Assembly: GCA_035578155.1 (NCBI GenBank)
Contig: JAPWDM010000071.1
Span: 248,001 to 312,000, forward strand
Source: Brachynemurus nebulosus
Lineage: Eukaryota; Arthropoda; Insecta; Neuroptera; Myrmeleontidae
Direction of reading: 5' to 3'
DNA length: 64,000 bases
Each line of letters opens with the position of its first letter. Within the stretch, counting starts at the first letter, position 1. Under the pieces are notes generated by a model. The model had not been told where the DNA came from, made no database searches, and saw only the letters and a program-made list of their open reading frames with translations. The position numbers were made by a program, and so were the translations under genes. This document shows positions 21,879 to 33,869 of this stretch, piece by piece.

Positions 21879-22612
21879 TTTCAGAAAATAAAATTGAAAG
21901 CAATCAAATGCCCAAACAGAAAAAATTGAAAAGTAAATTGAACTATGTTTCAATATTGCTTTCAATAAATAATTGCTAGTGTAGACCTAGGGTTAGAAAT
22001 GACGTTATTATCATCTCTTTTCAATTTATGACATTAGCTGTTCGTTAAAAAAATTATACGATACTGGTTCTTAAAGTAATATATAAATTAAGTTTATTTT
22101 CTTTTTTTTTCCTCACTTTTTTCAATTGCCAAATTATATGTATAAGATTTCACTTACGGATTTGTGTTAACGAATGAAAGTTACAAAAAGATAACATACC
22201 ATTAAATTAGGTACTATTAAATAAGTTTTGCCAATAATTCTTTATTTGACCCACCCATTTCAATTCATATTTTTATGATACCTTACTGTGGTACGTTACT
22301 ACAGAGGCATCATAAAAATATGAATTGAAATCGGTAGGTCAAATAAAAAATTAGTGGTAAAAATTATTTAATAATACCTAATTTTATGGTAGGTTATCGT
22401 TTTCTAACATTCATTCAGTATACACAAATCCGTAAGTGAAATCTTATATAATTTGGCAATTGAAAAGAGTGAGAAAAAGAAAAAATGAAAAAAAATTTAA
22501 TTTATGTACTATTTTAAGGATCAGTATCGTATAATTTTTTTAGAGGACACCTAGCGTCACAAATTGAAAAGAGATGATAATGGCGTCATTTCTAAACTAA
22601 AAAAATATACTA

Positions 22613-24140
22613 TACAAATGTTCCGATACCTGTAAACATACGCATGTACTTTACAGGTAGGTATATATATCAACACTTTATTCCGCTGTTATACTACCCG
22701 TAATTAAATTATACAAAATATTTAAATAAAATGATGAAAGCTCTCTTTTCTCGCTTGTGTTCACACTGAGAGCTTGTAATATAATCAACACAACAGCACC
22801 TAACACCTTCTACCTGCTACCTCATACTCAACAGTGCTAGTAGTAGGTACCTATAATATGTGTGTGTGGTCATATATTATTATTTTAATTATACAATGCA
22901 TGTTATAATTAACCGCGTTAATTAAATTTTGTTTAATTAATACACGTTTTTACATATAAAACAATCCACCTTTCAATTAAATAATAAATATCGTATTTAT
23001 TTTTTAAACATAACTCGAGCATAATTAATTCAACATTCAGTCAATTTATTCAATACATTCATCCACAATCACCATAAACGATTATTATTTTTGAAATGTA
23101 AAATTATTATTTTATAATTTGTTTTTAATATTTATGTGTATTTGGTTTTAAAAAATTTATATTTATGTACCAAATTTTTTTATATAAGTGTTAATTTACC
23201 GACATAACACAATTGAACGATGCACTTTTAAGATTAATTGTTTTATTTAACACGAGGTAATAAGGTTAAAATATTATCTTCGCCTAAATTCGAACATCTA
23301 AAAATCATTACTGGAATAATGGCTCAAAAAGACTACGCCATAAAATATCGTCGCCGTTACTTCAATGTCATTTTTTGTCAAAAATATGTAATTTTCTGTC
23401 ATAAATATGTCATTTTCTGTAAACATACTATACTAACGAAAATCATCTTTTCTATATAATAGCCAAAATTCCAGTGTTTGGGACTACAGTGAAACAGAGA
23501 ATGCGCACTTAAAAAATATTTCGTATATTGCCATTTTTATTTGGCAATGCGTCATATGTCGTACGGTGCTTTAAAATTACAGGTACTTTAATAAACAATA
23601 AATAACACTAATAACACCACCAAAAATTCTTGATAATTCAATAAACCAAGCAACCAAAAAGAATTGCAGCGTAAAGAATAAAACAGCTTTTTTTATTTTT
23701 AATTTCTGACAAATGCCTTTTTTTGAAGTAACGGCGACGATATACACGATACATAACAAAATAATTCTAAAATGCAATTAAATTTCAGTATAATTAACCC
23801 CAGTATAACAAAAAAAAAGGCGTCACGTGCAAGTTGTACTTACACAAACGGTGTTCCGTACATTCAGTTTTTTTTATGCATTTGATGTTATAAGTAAGTA
23901 TGATATGAAAGTGAGTAAAATATTTTTCTTGACAAAAAAATCTTATTCCTAAAATAAACTATAATTTTCAATTCCAAACAGTCGTATCTTTATACTGGTC
24001 TGTTTCCACTTAACAAAAAGAAACAGTGATATTTATTGAATAAAATATTTATTATAAAAAATGTGTTAGATAATATGTATATTAAGTCAGACGATTAATT
24101 AATATTTAGTTTATAAATATTAAATAATATTCAGGTATAA
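22613..24140. other. AT-rich sequence without a recognised feature
   Basis: A short direct repeat (CAAAAATATGTAATTTTCTG and CATAAATATGTCATTTTCTG) occurs at about 23379-23420. No gene was found. Confidence 0.45.
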
Positions 24141-25900
24141 AAACTGTAATATATTTTTCGCGTATAGATTTATCACTTATTCCGTTCCTTTTCTTAGCCA
24201 CCATATTCTATCTCTATACTAAATTTTTAATTTTCATCTCGAACAGTTTCAGAGAAAATCCCGTGTGACAGACGCATAGACAGTGAAGTGATTGGAAAAC
24301 TATTTAAAATACTAAAAATCAGCATTTCTTCATCTAGTTAAAGAAGAAAAGATTTTACCAAGAATTTTTCAAAGATGTTACAAAGCATGTATTATTATTG
24401 AGAAAATGTAATGTAGCCAGCGAAGCTAAATAAATATTAAATTAAGGCGATTTGTGGCTTTTACAGATGTTTTTTTCTAAAAATTTTTCGTTTCTTCTTT
24501 TACTTTTTCTGTTCTCTATTGCAAGTTTGCTCTTCAGATGTTTTGTTGTTTCACATTTCCGTTTTCGTATATCATTCTTAGTGATGTACGTATTTCCTTT
24601 TTTGCAACCAACGAGTTGCTATATTTCACATTGTTTGATTTGATTGGTTTTGATCCAAACTAAAAGGTTTTTAGTTTCTTTTGTTTATGAAAAAAATTTT
24701 TAAATTTTTTCATTTTCTACTTTTTTATATTCTTGTCTTGATAATGGTGTTTTGAGACACCGAAACCAGTCGACATGTTGAAGATTGGTTAAAAAATTCT
24801 GTTTGGTTTTTTGCTGGTCTTAATATTGAGGTTTATCGCCAAATAAGGTCAAATAATGAAATTACAAGTTTATAGAGGTAACAATTTATTTATTAAATTA
24901 ATTTTTTTCATGATTTTCGACATAAGATAGTTTCCCAAGATTAATCAAATACCCCATTACTAAGCAACGCAAGCTTGAAAAATAACTTCAGAATTTTTTT
25001 GTAATGCAACAAATATCTTTATTAATACCAGTTTTATTAATTAATTCATTAGTTCATTGTCTTTAAATGTAACGACTACTTTAGACAACTACTCTCAATT
25101 TTAAATCGTCTCGTTTGAAGACTAGCTCTACACATTTATTCGCGATGACATTGGGTTTTATTTTTTATTTTTTTTTTTTTTTGAAATTTAATCTAAATAT
25201 AGTATATAATTAAAATGATTAAAAAAAAAATGTGCAGAAAACAAGAAAACGGACTTGAACCGAATAAAGACTGATAGGCGGGCACCTCCACCTATTAAAA
25301 GGTTAATACATTCCACTGGAGCGGAGCGTTTACAATAGATTTAAAAAAAAGCGGCCCAGCCTTCAAGAACAACTAATTAATTGATATATAATATTTAATG
25401 GATATACTAATTAATGTTTGTTTTATTACACAGAGCCAATAATAAATAAATTGTTTGAAAGGAAGTGAGAGATACAAAAAAAAGCTTAACGTTGATGTAT
25501 AGACGAATAACATCGTAATAGAAACAGTCTGTTTATGTATGTAGATATATAGCGACACCTGATATGAACAACATTAACTGTGTGTTACAATATTTTGCCT
25601 TTAGAGCATCCACATATTGAATAAAATGAACTTCCTAACACAATCCTTCTCATTTTTAGACTTCCAAAGAAATATTTCAAAACATGTTACAGGTGAGAAG
25701 TACCTTTCTTCAAATGAGGTATTTTTTGTCCATCTAGTTTTTGACATGATTTGTTCCAATATGTAAGTCTGAAAAAAATTATCGATACTAACACTCCTTA
25801 AAAATATTCAATTAAGCTGTGTATAAATAATTTTCATAGATATGAAATTTTTGAAAATTCAAGAAGTAATTTAGTGTAGACAATAGGTCCCTACTAAATG
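24141..25900. other. AT-rich sequence with weak retroelement-like words
   Basis: Around 24224-24300 the phrase GAACAGTTTCAGAGAAAAT followed by GTGTGACAGACGCATAGACA resembles a dispersed insect repeat. At 24749-24770 GGTGTTTTGAGACACC followed by GAAACC forms a small stem with a GAAAC tail. Boundaries were not found, and no coding region is supported. Confidence 0.25.
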
Positions 25901-26537
25901 AAAGGACAATGGGCAAAATTATATGGGGAGCTGCCCCCTAGCGTCCAAGGTTGAGACCGGTGCCGATCGATAGCTCTGGTCAAGTAGTCCACCTTTGTCA
26001 ATGGGCACATTCATAGAGAAAGTTATAGGGCGTCAAATGTACAAAAAGTCTGCACGTGACCATAACCAAACGGGATACTCTGTATAGGTACAAATGGGTT
26101 ATGAGACATGTCATGGGTCGGCCTATCACTGTGTAAAACCACTTAACTGGCAAGTGACCTAACCTCGTTTTTTCGGGTGGCCTATGGCAGAAGACGTACC
26201 AAGCGGCTTCAAACCTGCACATTGGGAGTATCCGAAGAGAAGCTTGGGAGTCTTACCGGTGGTGATTTCTGGCAGACCTCTTGGTAGATTGCCAAAATAA
26301 GGTAGGCCGAAATGCACCCTCCCGAAGGGGACTCTAATGCCCGCTGCAGGACAACACACATCGTTTCCTTAAGAAATGGCCACGTGGAGTATGAAAATCT
26401 TACTGCACGTCAGAACTTTTAAAGGACAGGTTCTCCAAACCTAAGATGGGTATATTTGTGACCTACTAGGAAGGGGCTTTCAGAAAATTCATATCTAACC
26501 AGTGGGCGCTGGGGCGCAATTTTGCGCATTGTCCTTT
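25901..26537. mobile_element. GC-richer element with AAAGGACAATG inverted ends, 637 bp
   Basis: The left end AAAGGACAATGGGCAAAATT is matched on the other strand by AAAGGACAATGCGCAAAATT, 19 of 20. The interior is strikingly richer in GC than the window and includes GCCCCCTAGCGTCC and CTCCCGAAGGGGA. Two overlapping minus-strand frames (25998-26222 and 26159-26359) show no domain I recognise. No certain target duplication was seen. The family is unknown. Confidence 0.65.
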
Positions 26538-26611
26538 AAAACGATGCATATTTCGAATTAGAAAACATTCTCCAAAAATTTAACTCTAAATAATTAAGAT
26601 GCTGGAAAATG

Positions 26612-27084
26612 GATGAAATTTTTAGTCAAAAAAAAAAAAAATTGTATACTTAAGGTATAAGTCTATGTTTTCAATATGTGATATGATGCGGCATCTATAC
26701 CAACTTTAAATGCGGCATCTCTCCTTTTTGTTGGGATAGATGCTGCAGGTTGCTACAGCAAGCATAGTGCGGAATTCTAACTTAAAATTTTATACAGTAC
26801 TTTTAAAATATACCTAACTTAATAACAAAAGTCATTTTCATTAAAACAATGAAATATACATTCTTAAATTGTAATGAATTAAATGCTTGATAAAATATTA
26901 TGTTAAAAAATTTACTTTTCAATAATAAAAAGTTGGATAATTACTAAACTGATGGACTAATCATAAATGTTACCATATACGGCTTAAATAAGTAACTTAT
27001 TTTAAACATATAATCAATTAATAGCGCTATCTATCAATCCACGGACAAACTATGGCTACTGCGACATCTCTCCCGCACTTACCC
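26612..27084. mobile_element. Pogo-like family 1, truncated copy B
   Basis: It matches copy A closely from an A-rich tract through AAGGTATAAGTCTATG, TGCGGCATCTCTCC, TTTTTGTTGGGATAGATGC, and the terminal CTCTCCCGCACTTACCC. The opposite terminus is missing, as in copy A. Copies A and B therefore share the same kind of 5' truncation. Confidence 0.8.
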
Positions 27085-27953
27085 TTTATTGTAACTATAT
27101 TTTAAACTTATTTTTAAAAATTTATGTTGTTTACAGATAAACAGTAACATTATGCAGTTCCTTTTTATTATGAAAATATAAGCTAATCGCCACTTTTAAG
27201 TAAAAAATAAATACGAAAAATGTTTAAGACAACAGCTCTCCCGTAAACCAAATCAAAATAAGTGACCATGTTATTCATATCAGGTGTCGACATCTTATTG
27301 TTGCCAATACAATTTTATTTACCTTTTTTTTTTTTTTAATTACATACTAATTCGGCAGAGCAGAAAAATGCGGAGTTTATAATAGATATTTTAATTAAAT
27401 TAATTGTAAACGATTCGCAATTCATCTATAAATAAATTAACATTTCCATAAAATTTTTATATTAGCAAAAAATATTTATAAATAACAAAAGTTCAAAAAT
27501 TGTATTCAGATGTTGCGAAAAAATTAACACTCCATTACAAAAATACAAGTATGTTATATTGAGATCTGATGTCATTTGGAATAATTTTGTATTTAAATGC
27601 TAACCGGAGTATCGAAAGAGCTTTGATTTCGCAGAACATTAACCACAACTAATTAATTCTAGCATCAAATCAGACCTTTTTTAAATCTCCAGTTATTTTT
27701 ATAGAAATATAGGCTTAAAAATCACTACTATGTATTTTTATTATTGTGCTGAATATTATTTCTTGAAGTTAGGATAATAAGACTTAATAAGGGTGAGGTA
27801 TCCATTTTTCTTTTTTTTTTTTTATTTTAATTCAGGTTGAATTTTCTAGTTTTTTTTAGATTTGGTAGTAACATTTTGAAAACAGGATGTTTTAATAAGC
27901 TACAGAATACAGTGTGTAGTCCAACGTTTAAGTAAACTTAAGTCTTCCAAAAT
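27085..27953. other. AT-rich sequence without a recognised feature
   Basis: Long T tracts occur near 27326 and 27810. No paired ends or genes were found. Confidence 0.45.
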
Positions 27954-28202
27954 CAGCGCCCGCTCTAGCGTTTACGCCGCCCCGGGTAAAAAGGAATAAT
28001 TTCGCCCCGGTGTAAAATCGGCGATCGTCAGCTATACAAATGCGGCCTTCTTTCCTTTTTTAGACACCAGTGAGCTTTTTTTTTTTAAAAAAATAATTCA
28101 AATCCATAAAATTTCCCGCCCCGGGCAAATGTTGCTTTCTTGCTCGTCAGTTATAAAATAACACCCTCTTTTTACAAAAATGCCGCCCTGGAGCGGGCTC
28201 TG
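27954..28202. mobile_element. hAT-like MITE with CAGMGCCCGCTC ends, 249 bp
   Basis: The left end CAGCGCCCGCTCTAGCG pairs with the right end on the other strand, CAGAGCCCGCTCCAGGG. GCCGCCCCGGG or CCGCCCCGGGC words recur inside (27974, 28112). The flanks CCAAAAT and CCGAAAT are similar but not exact duplicates. Ends and size fit the non-autonomous hAT class, as do the better supported neighbours at 32871-34968. Confidence 0.55.
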
Positions 28203-30106
28203 CCGAAATATTCAGAAATATAAACTATAAGAATTTTGAAAAATTTTCCCCTTTCTTAAGAAGCTGCATCTCATCCAAAAATGCTCCGGCAATAACTTTA
28301 GGAAGAACATTTTATAGCTTAAAGTTTCTACTTTTTGAAGATGTTATTCGAAACTTTTTTTCTGTAGGGAAACCTCTTTTTTTACAGATAAGTCTCACCA
28401 TACGGAAAAAATTTCTTATTATAAAAAACTTTTAGGAAAGTTAGGAAAATTTTCTTCACGTAATCTTAAAACCTTACCTTCATTTGTTGTAACGTCATTG
28501 GCTACGGAAATATTAAAGGTTCAAGTTAAAAATACCGTTTATTTTTTTTTTAATCACAAACCACTTCTAAAAAAATATAGAAAAGCTTTGAATTAAGAGA
28601 TTAAAGTTAAAAATATACTCTAAAAGATACTGCACTTTTTGTGTACAATTTTGCGGTAAGAGAAAAATTATCATTCTGCAAGTTTTGGCATCAAAAAGTA
28701 GACACTCCAAGCTTTAGAATACTATTTTCAAAATCACAATCTTCTAAAATTCTTGACGTTTATAATATATATTTCAAAAAAGGTATAAAAAAGTACCGTA
28801 ATCCCGAATAACACCATATCACAATTAAATTAATCCCTATCTATATATATAAAACAAGAAAAATCGAAAAGGTGTGATAGTAATTGAAAATTTAATTTTA
28901 TATTTAATTACTTTGATCATAATTATTGAAAATAATAAGTTAATAAATAAATGTTTTAACTGATACACCCACTAATCCGAGAACCTAACCAGCTAAAATT
29001 AAATTGGCTATCAACATGTATCGCATCACCTCTTTTATATAGGTACTACTGATTCAATGTACAGTCATACAGATTCTAAAATAATAAAAATTTCATATTT
29101 TCATTAAAATATTTATTGCTATAAATGTGTGGTAATAAACGTAATCTATTTTAATATTAAAGAAAGAAAATTAATAAATTTTTAATTACTTTTATCTCCA
29201 GTTCATACGTACACAACGAGACGACAGACACACCATAATATTATATAACAACGGTAAAATATTTTATAACAGTTTATACAGACATTTCGTGAGTGTACCT
29301 TTACCATATACATACATAAATATTATATTTCTGACTCGAAAGTCAATTACATGCTTAATTGAAAAGCTTCACATTGTACGAGTTTCAAAATTAAAGTGTG
29401 TTTTTATTTATTTAATTCATTATTCATTTAAATTAAATATAATATTCTTGTGGAAATTCTTATGAAAGTATATGTACACTTTCTGTCAAAAGTTTTAACA
29501 TCTTAAACGTAAGGCTGCCTACACACGATGCGTCTTGTCTTAGGCGCGTACTAGATTCGTCATACGCTTGGCGTACGCACACGAAGACGTAGCTACACGT
29601 ATTCATCGCAGCATACAAGCTACAATACGCTAAGCGTATAGCAGTAATCGACATAACACTGAAGTATATATTCTTTATGGCTTATCATATAAACATTTTT
29701 TTTTTTTTTTTTTAACAACATTAAATGGCATTTTATCAAAATTCCACGTAACAATCTGAACTTGATTTTTTAAAGGACGTTTTCTAATACTAAAACATAC
29801 CTTCATACACAATTTAATCTACTGAGAACTTTCTCATTCCATTTTAATTAATTGACTGGCCAAAATATAGTTGCCTATATTTCGGAAATGCACAGAGGCA
29901 TAAATGCAAATTTTGCGCCTTGGGATGACTTTAATCAAGCACACTACCCTGCGCCTAAGTGTCAACTATTTCCCGAAAATTTCGAGTTGCGAGCAAAGAA
30001 AACTGCGCAAGCCTTTTTTACGCCTTATTTTTTTCCACTATTGCGCCCATTTTTACCATGCGCCTAGGAGCGGCTGCTACACCTGCTACATTATAGTTAC
30101 GCCTCT
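28203..30106. other. AT-rich sequence with one CG-rich patch
   Basis: From 29512 to about 29655 there is a CG-containing patch (GGCTGCCTACACACGATGCG, GCGTACGC and related words) that looks like one end of a GC-rich MITE. No partner end was found. A T19 tract lies near 29696-29714. No gene was recognised. Confidence 0.35.
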
Positions 30107-30485
30107 GGCCTTTCATATGCTTAATTTTTACTAAAAATTTAAAAAAAAGAGAGCCCAGAGCCGTTAAAAGAGAGCCCAAATTTTCATACACAGGCTCTCT
30201 CATAACTAGTACCAAAATATTCCTTAACAGCTCTATATTTGAATAACTGGAAAATAGTATATTGTGCAATAAGTGCGGGAAATTGTCGAATTGGCCTTTC
30301 ATATGCCTATAACTTAATTTTTACTAAAAATTTCAAAAAAGAAAGAAAGCTCAGAGCCGTTAAAAGAGAGCCCAAATTTTCATATACAGGCTCTCTCATA
30401 ACTAGTACCAAAATATTCCTAACAGCTCTATCTTTAAATAACTGGAAAATAGTATATTGTGCAATAAGTGCGGGAAATTGTCGAT
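30107..30485 (+). repeat. Tandem duplication, two units of about 186 bp
   Basis: Unit 1 starts GGCCTTTCATATGC at 30107 and unit 2 starts with the same words at 30293. Shared internal landmarks are GAGCCGTTAAAAGAGAGCCC, CAGGCTCTCTCATAACTAGT and AATAAGTGCGGGAAATTGTC. Each unit contains an inverted pair, GAGAGCC and GGCTCTC. The units differ by small indels only, so the duplication appears fairly recent. Confidence 0.85.
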
Positions 30486-30775
30486 TGCCCATGAAAGCGA
30501 AGTCGAGCGCACTCACTATGTTCGTGCGCTAGACTTCGCTTGAGTGGGTGATCGACTATCCCACACAAGTTTTACATACTATTTTTCATTACGAATTTCA
30601 CATACATCTTTCTATTATTATTACTATTTTTGACATTTTTATTACTTTTTAAAATAATATTTTTGTGTGTTCGTCTTTTTTTTCTGAATTAAATATTGTT
30701 TTAATTATTTTGTTGGTAATGTATGCGCCAAGTTAGTATTTCTCCCGCATGAGTAATAAAAAATAATATTTCCTA
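30440..30775 (-). repeat. Dispersed repeat, uninterrupted copy (partner at 3497-4600)
   Basis: The reverse complement matches 3497-3546 and 4360-4575, while the intervening sequence of that copy is absent here. A strong hairpin lies at 30496-30540: AGCGAAGTCGAGCGCAC pairs with the opposite arm at all but one position across an 11-base loop. The outer words TGTCGATTGCCC and GGGTGATCGAC are also inverted. Confidence 0.65.
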
Positions 30776-32870
30776 TCTCTTGACTATTAGGCGACAGTAT
30801 ATTAAATCGTGTCATACGAAAACTGTTTATTCAGACGTTTAATTTTTCAGCAACAAAAAGAATCAATAATCATCGAAAATGAGGAAAAAAATACTAATGG
30901 CTTATACAAACAGATTGAAAAAAAAAACAGACATTTCAATATTGAAAAATAAAATACCAAAAACATCAGTCAAATAACGTTTTTTCGATAATTTGCTGTA
31001 GCAATTATCACATCTAATCTGATGCAATCAAAATTGCGCCATATGTATTTCTCTCAATCGATATACGTACGTTCAAATACATATTTATACGTGTAGAACC
31101 GACATTTGTATTTTTCAATAATAACACATTTTCTCGTCCAGTCAGTATTTTTTTTTTTTTTTTTAAAACACTAATCGAAAATTCCTTCATTCGTTTTTTT
31201 CTTTTTTCGTGGAAAAAAACTGTGTTTGACAAATCGCTGAATGAAAATTTATAAAAAATTTTGAATGATAAAATTTAATTTAGCATAAAACATATTTTTT
31301 GGAAACAGCTCGATCGAGTACACTGATCGAATTTTTCCATTGGTAACCTTTTTGCACGTTGCTGATAAAATAAATTCGATTTAAATAAAAGACAACTGAC
31401 ATCAAGGTATAAAATCACATCATGTTTCTTACATAGAGTTGTATAGAAGAAATGAAAGTAAAACTCATAAACTTATCCCGACTAGCATCAGTTTTATAAC
31501 AATTTTCATGAATCATATAAGTGTTTCAAGGTCTCTTATATTCCAATTATGTAACTGATTTAAGTATGTTCCTGATTCTACTGAAGCAGGTGCCTGCCTA
31601 GTAGGCAGTCAGGATCATAAAGTTCGAATGTTATATTTGTTGCATTATCTAAATATTAGTTTTTTAGTATCCGCTCTAATAGTGCCATTACTAAAGCCCT
31701 CCAAGATATTTTTAAAGACAAAAAAACTAATATAAATTGTAACATTGGGGTTTAAGGGGGGAGGGTACTCCAGACAACAGGATTTTTAATAATTTTTTTT
31801 AAGAAACTGGATACATTTATTGTATCAAATGAAGTTACATAGTATAGTACATGTTATGGTGTATTTACTCCTAAATTTTTATGCAAAAAAAAGAAAAAAT
31901 GGCGGCGCTACAACTGTTCCAAGTTGAATCTTTTAATTTACGCCGTGGAATGCCCAGCCTCTTATAATCAACTGAATTCAATCGGACAAAAAAATTTTTA
32001 TTTTAATAAGTCATTACGCTTTGCATATACCTATTTCTGCTGAGAAAATTTTTTTATTCAAAATTTCACTTTTTTTTATAAGCAAATTATTATAAACAAT
32101 ATTTAAAGTAATAATTTATGCAAAATTTTAGGTATATGCAAAGGCCAATATCTTAAAGAATATCTTTACAAAAGTCTCATCATAAGGGTTCCTTTTTCAC
32201 AATTTTTCTCGGAACTGATTTCAGGCAATTCATTTGTTTATGAAATATAAAGAACTAAATAAAAGTTCTGAATTCAATATAATATGTGAAAATATTCTAA
32301 GATACAATTTGAGCAGCGATCGGAGACACTGACCACTTTGCCCCATATTATAAAGCCTGGCCACTTTACCCCGTTAGACGCCATTTCGGCAAACCACAAC
32401 TAATTTCAAGAAAGAATTTTCTGATTCATCGATAACTATATTATTTTAAAGGTAATTAGACAGTGTTTTTAGCAATACCAATTAAAAAATTGTATTCGTA
32501 ATTAATAAAATAATAATGAGAATTTTGCGAAAAAATCGCTTCATTTCAATCAAAAATTAAACTCGATGTTATAGTATTTTGAATGCAATTATTTATTTGA
32601 ACAAAGTATTATACTTCCCACTTAAAAAAACTGCATTTGAACTCAAGATCAAAACGTGATATCATACCGTAGATTATTACCAACCATAAAAAATCACCAT
32701 AAAATGAAAAATATTTTCAACCACGAAAACGTCGATTGCCTATTTTTCTAGTTCCTGTTCAATTTGAAAGATACTAAAATATATGTACCTATGTGAGGTT
32801 CCATATAAAATAGGTACACACTATGTTCTATAACTTACATTACAACGTCAATGTAGCATACATACACACA
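30776..32870. other. AT-rich sequence, little recognised
   Basis: A small perfect palindrome, CTGCCTAGTAGGCAG, lies at about 31593-31607. Two copies of a CCACTTTRCCCC motif lie at 32333-32375. A T tract lies at about 31147-31164. No gene was found. Confidence 0.4.
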
Positions 32871-33455
32871 TAGGGTTGCCAACTGTCCTGATTTTAGGCC
32901 TATGTGTCCCGTGTCCCGACAACAGTAGTTACATTTTTAGTCCCGCCAGTCTTGCTATTGTTGTAACCAAATTATCGCGCTTGCATGTCATGACGGCCAA
33001 GGAAATAATTATATTTGCTGTACCTACTGATAAAGTGTACTCTGTCTACGAATTTATAAATTATACAGCTTACAGTGTTACCAAATTAACTCATTAAAAT
33101 CCCTCCAAACATTGGGAGAAATTATTTGCCGTACATAAAATACGTAAGCGGCGTTCGAGTAGCCTAAAAATAATCAATGTCAAAGACGGTCAACTTTACG
33201 AAAAATGTTTTTCTCCAAAAATAATACAGTTGATAAGCAAAAAAAAGCAAAAATTAAAAAATAAAATTCAAGAAATTGTTTTGTTTAAAAGTTTGTAAGT
33301 AAAATCATGGTTTAAATATGTAGCTGTTAGTAACAAATAATAAAAATAAAAAGAATATGTTTTCTACTGGCTGATTAAAAACGTTTGTTTTTTTTAACAG
33401 TCCCGATTTTTTCCATTAAATCCCGAAATATTCATTGGTAGAGTTGGTAACCCTA
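32871..33455. mobile_element. hAT-type element, 585 bp, perfect 8-bp target duplication
   Basis: The termini TAGGGTTGCCAACT and, on the other strand, TAGGGTTACCAACTCT are inverted. The octamer TACACACA is duplicated exactly outside both ends (32863-32870 and 33456-33463). The length of duplication supports the hAT superfamily, although a repetitive CA-rich target weakens this somewhat. The interior contains ATTTTAGGCC and GTCCCG words on the left and TCCCGATTTT on the right. The 73-codon frame at 32876-33097 has no recognisable transposase motif. Confidence 0.75.
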
Positions 33456-33869
33456 TACACACACCCCTACAACAGAGTTACTTACGTTTGAAGGAACGCT
33501 GCTAGCTAATATCAAATAGATATAAAACTGTCTATCAATGATGGGGGGTGTCGGTTGCAAAATGACGGGAAGGTTCACCATACACACATACACATACACA
33601 CATACAGAACAAATGCGTGAGACGAATATATAACATATCAAAAACGACGTGATCAAACCATAGACGTATAATATTATATATTTAGGTACCGTTAAGACAC
33701 CTAACTTTACCATAAATTTCGATTCCAAGTTATATTAATTGTTTTAATCAGAAGTGTTGTGGATGTGATATTTTCAGATTTCTGAAAATGCCGGTGCCGA
33801 TGCGGATTTTTTAAGAACAACATCTGTAGATGCGGATGTGGATGCGAATTATTCAAAAGTAATAATCGT
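33456..33869. other. Short CA-rich simple repeat and GATGCGG words
   Basis: A CACATACACA-type simple repeat is at about 33579-33606. At 33789-33850 the words GCCGATGCGGATTTTTTAA and GATGCGGATGTGGATGCG form a degenerate short repeat next to the following hAT element. No gene was found. Confidence 0.5.

Larger units (their letters stand above)
21183..21992 (+). mobile_element. PIF/Harbinger element carrying only an accessory ORF, 810 bp
   Basis: The inverted ends extend over about 42 bp: CCCTAGGTCTTCACTAGC at the left and CCCTAGGTCTACACTAGC on the other strand at the right, both followed by AATTATTTATTGAAAGC. TTA is duplicated on both sides (21180-21182 and 21993-21995), the canonical PIF/Harbinger target. 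The interior encodes a MADF-type protein fragment but no recognisable transposase. It is inserted in the left arm of the foldback element. Confidence 0.85.
21163..22612. mobile_element. Foldback element of about 640 bp, interrupted by a PIF/Harbinger element
   Basis: After removal of the insertion at 21183-21992 and one TTA copy, the two arms are near-complete reverse complements of about 300 bp each. They start TAGTATATTTTTTTAGTTTA at the left and the same on the other strand at the right. TA flanks both ends (21161-21162 and 22613-22614). The stem closes at 22259-22282 against 22306-22329 around a 23-base loop. The right arm preserves the uninterrupted site corresponding to the insertion point in the left arm. 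Arms differ by scattered substitutions and small indels. Confidence 0.85.

Noticed and set aside
30107..30485. Direct repeats considered as a CRISPR array
   Set aside because: Only two long units with no spacers are present, in a eukaryotic transposon-rich context.
30018..30532. Several opposing frames of 69-97 codons
   Set aside because: They arise from the tandem duplication read in different frames. Repetition, not coding constraint, explains the shared peptide segments.
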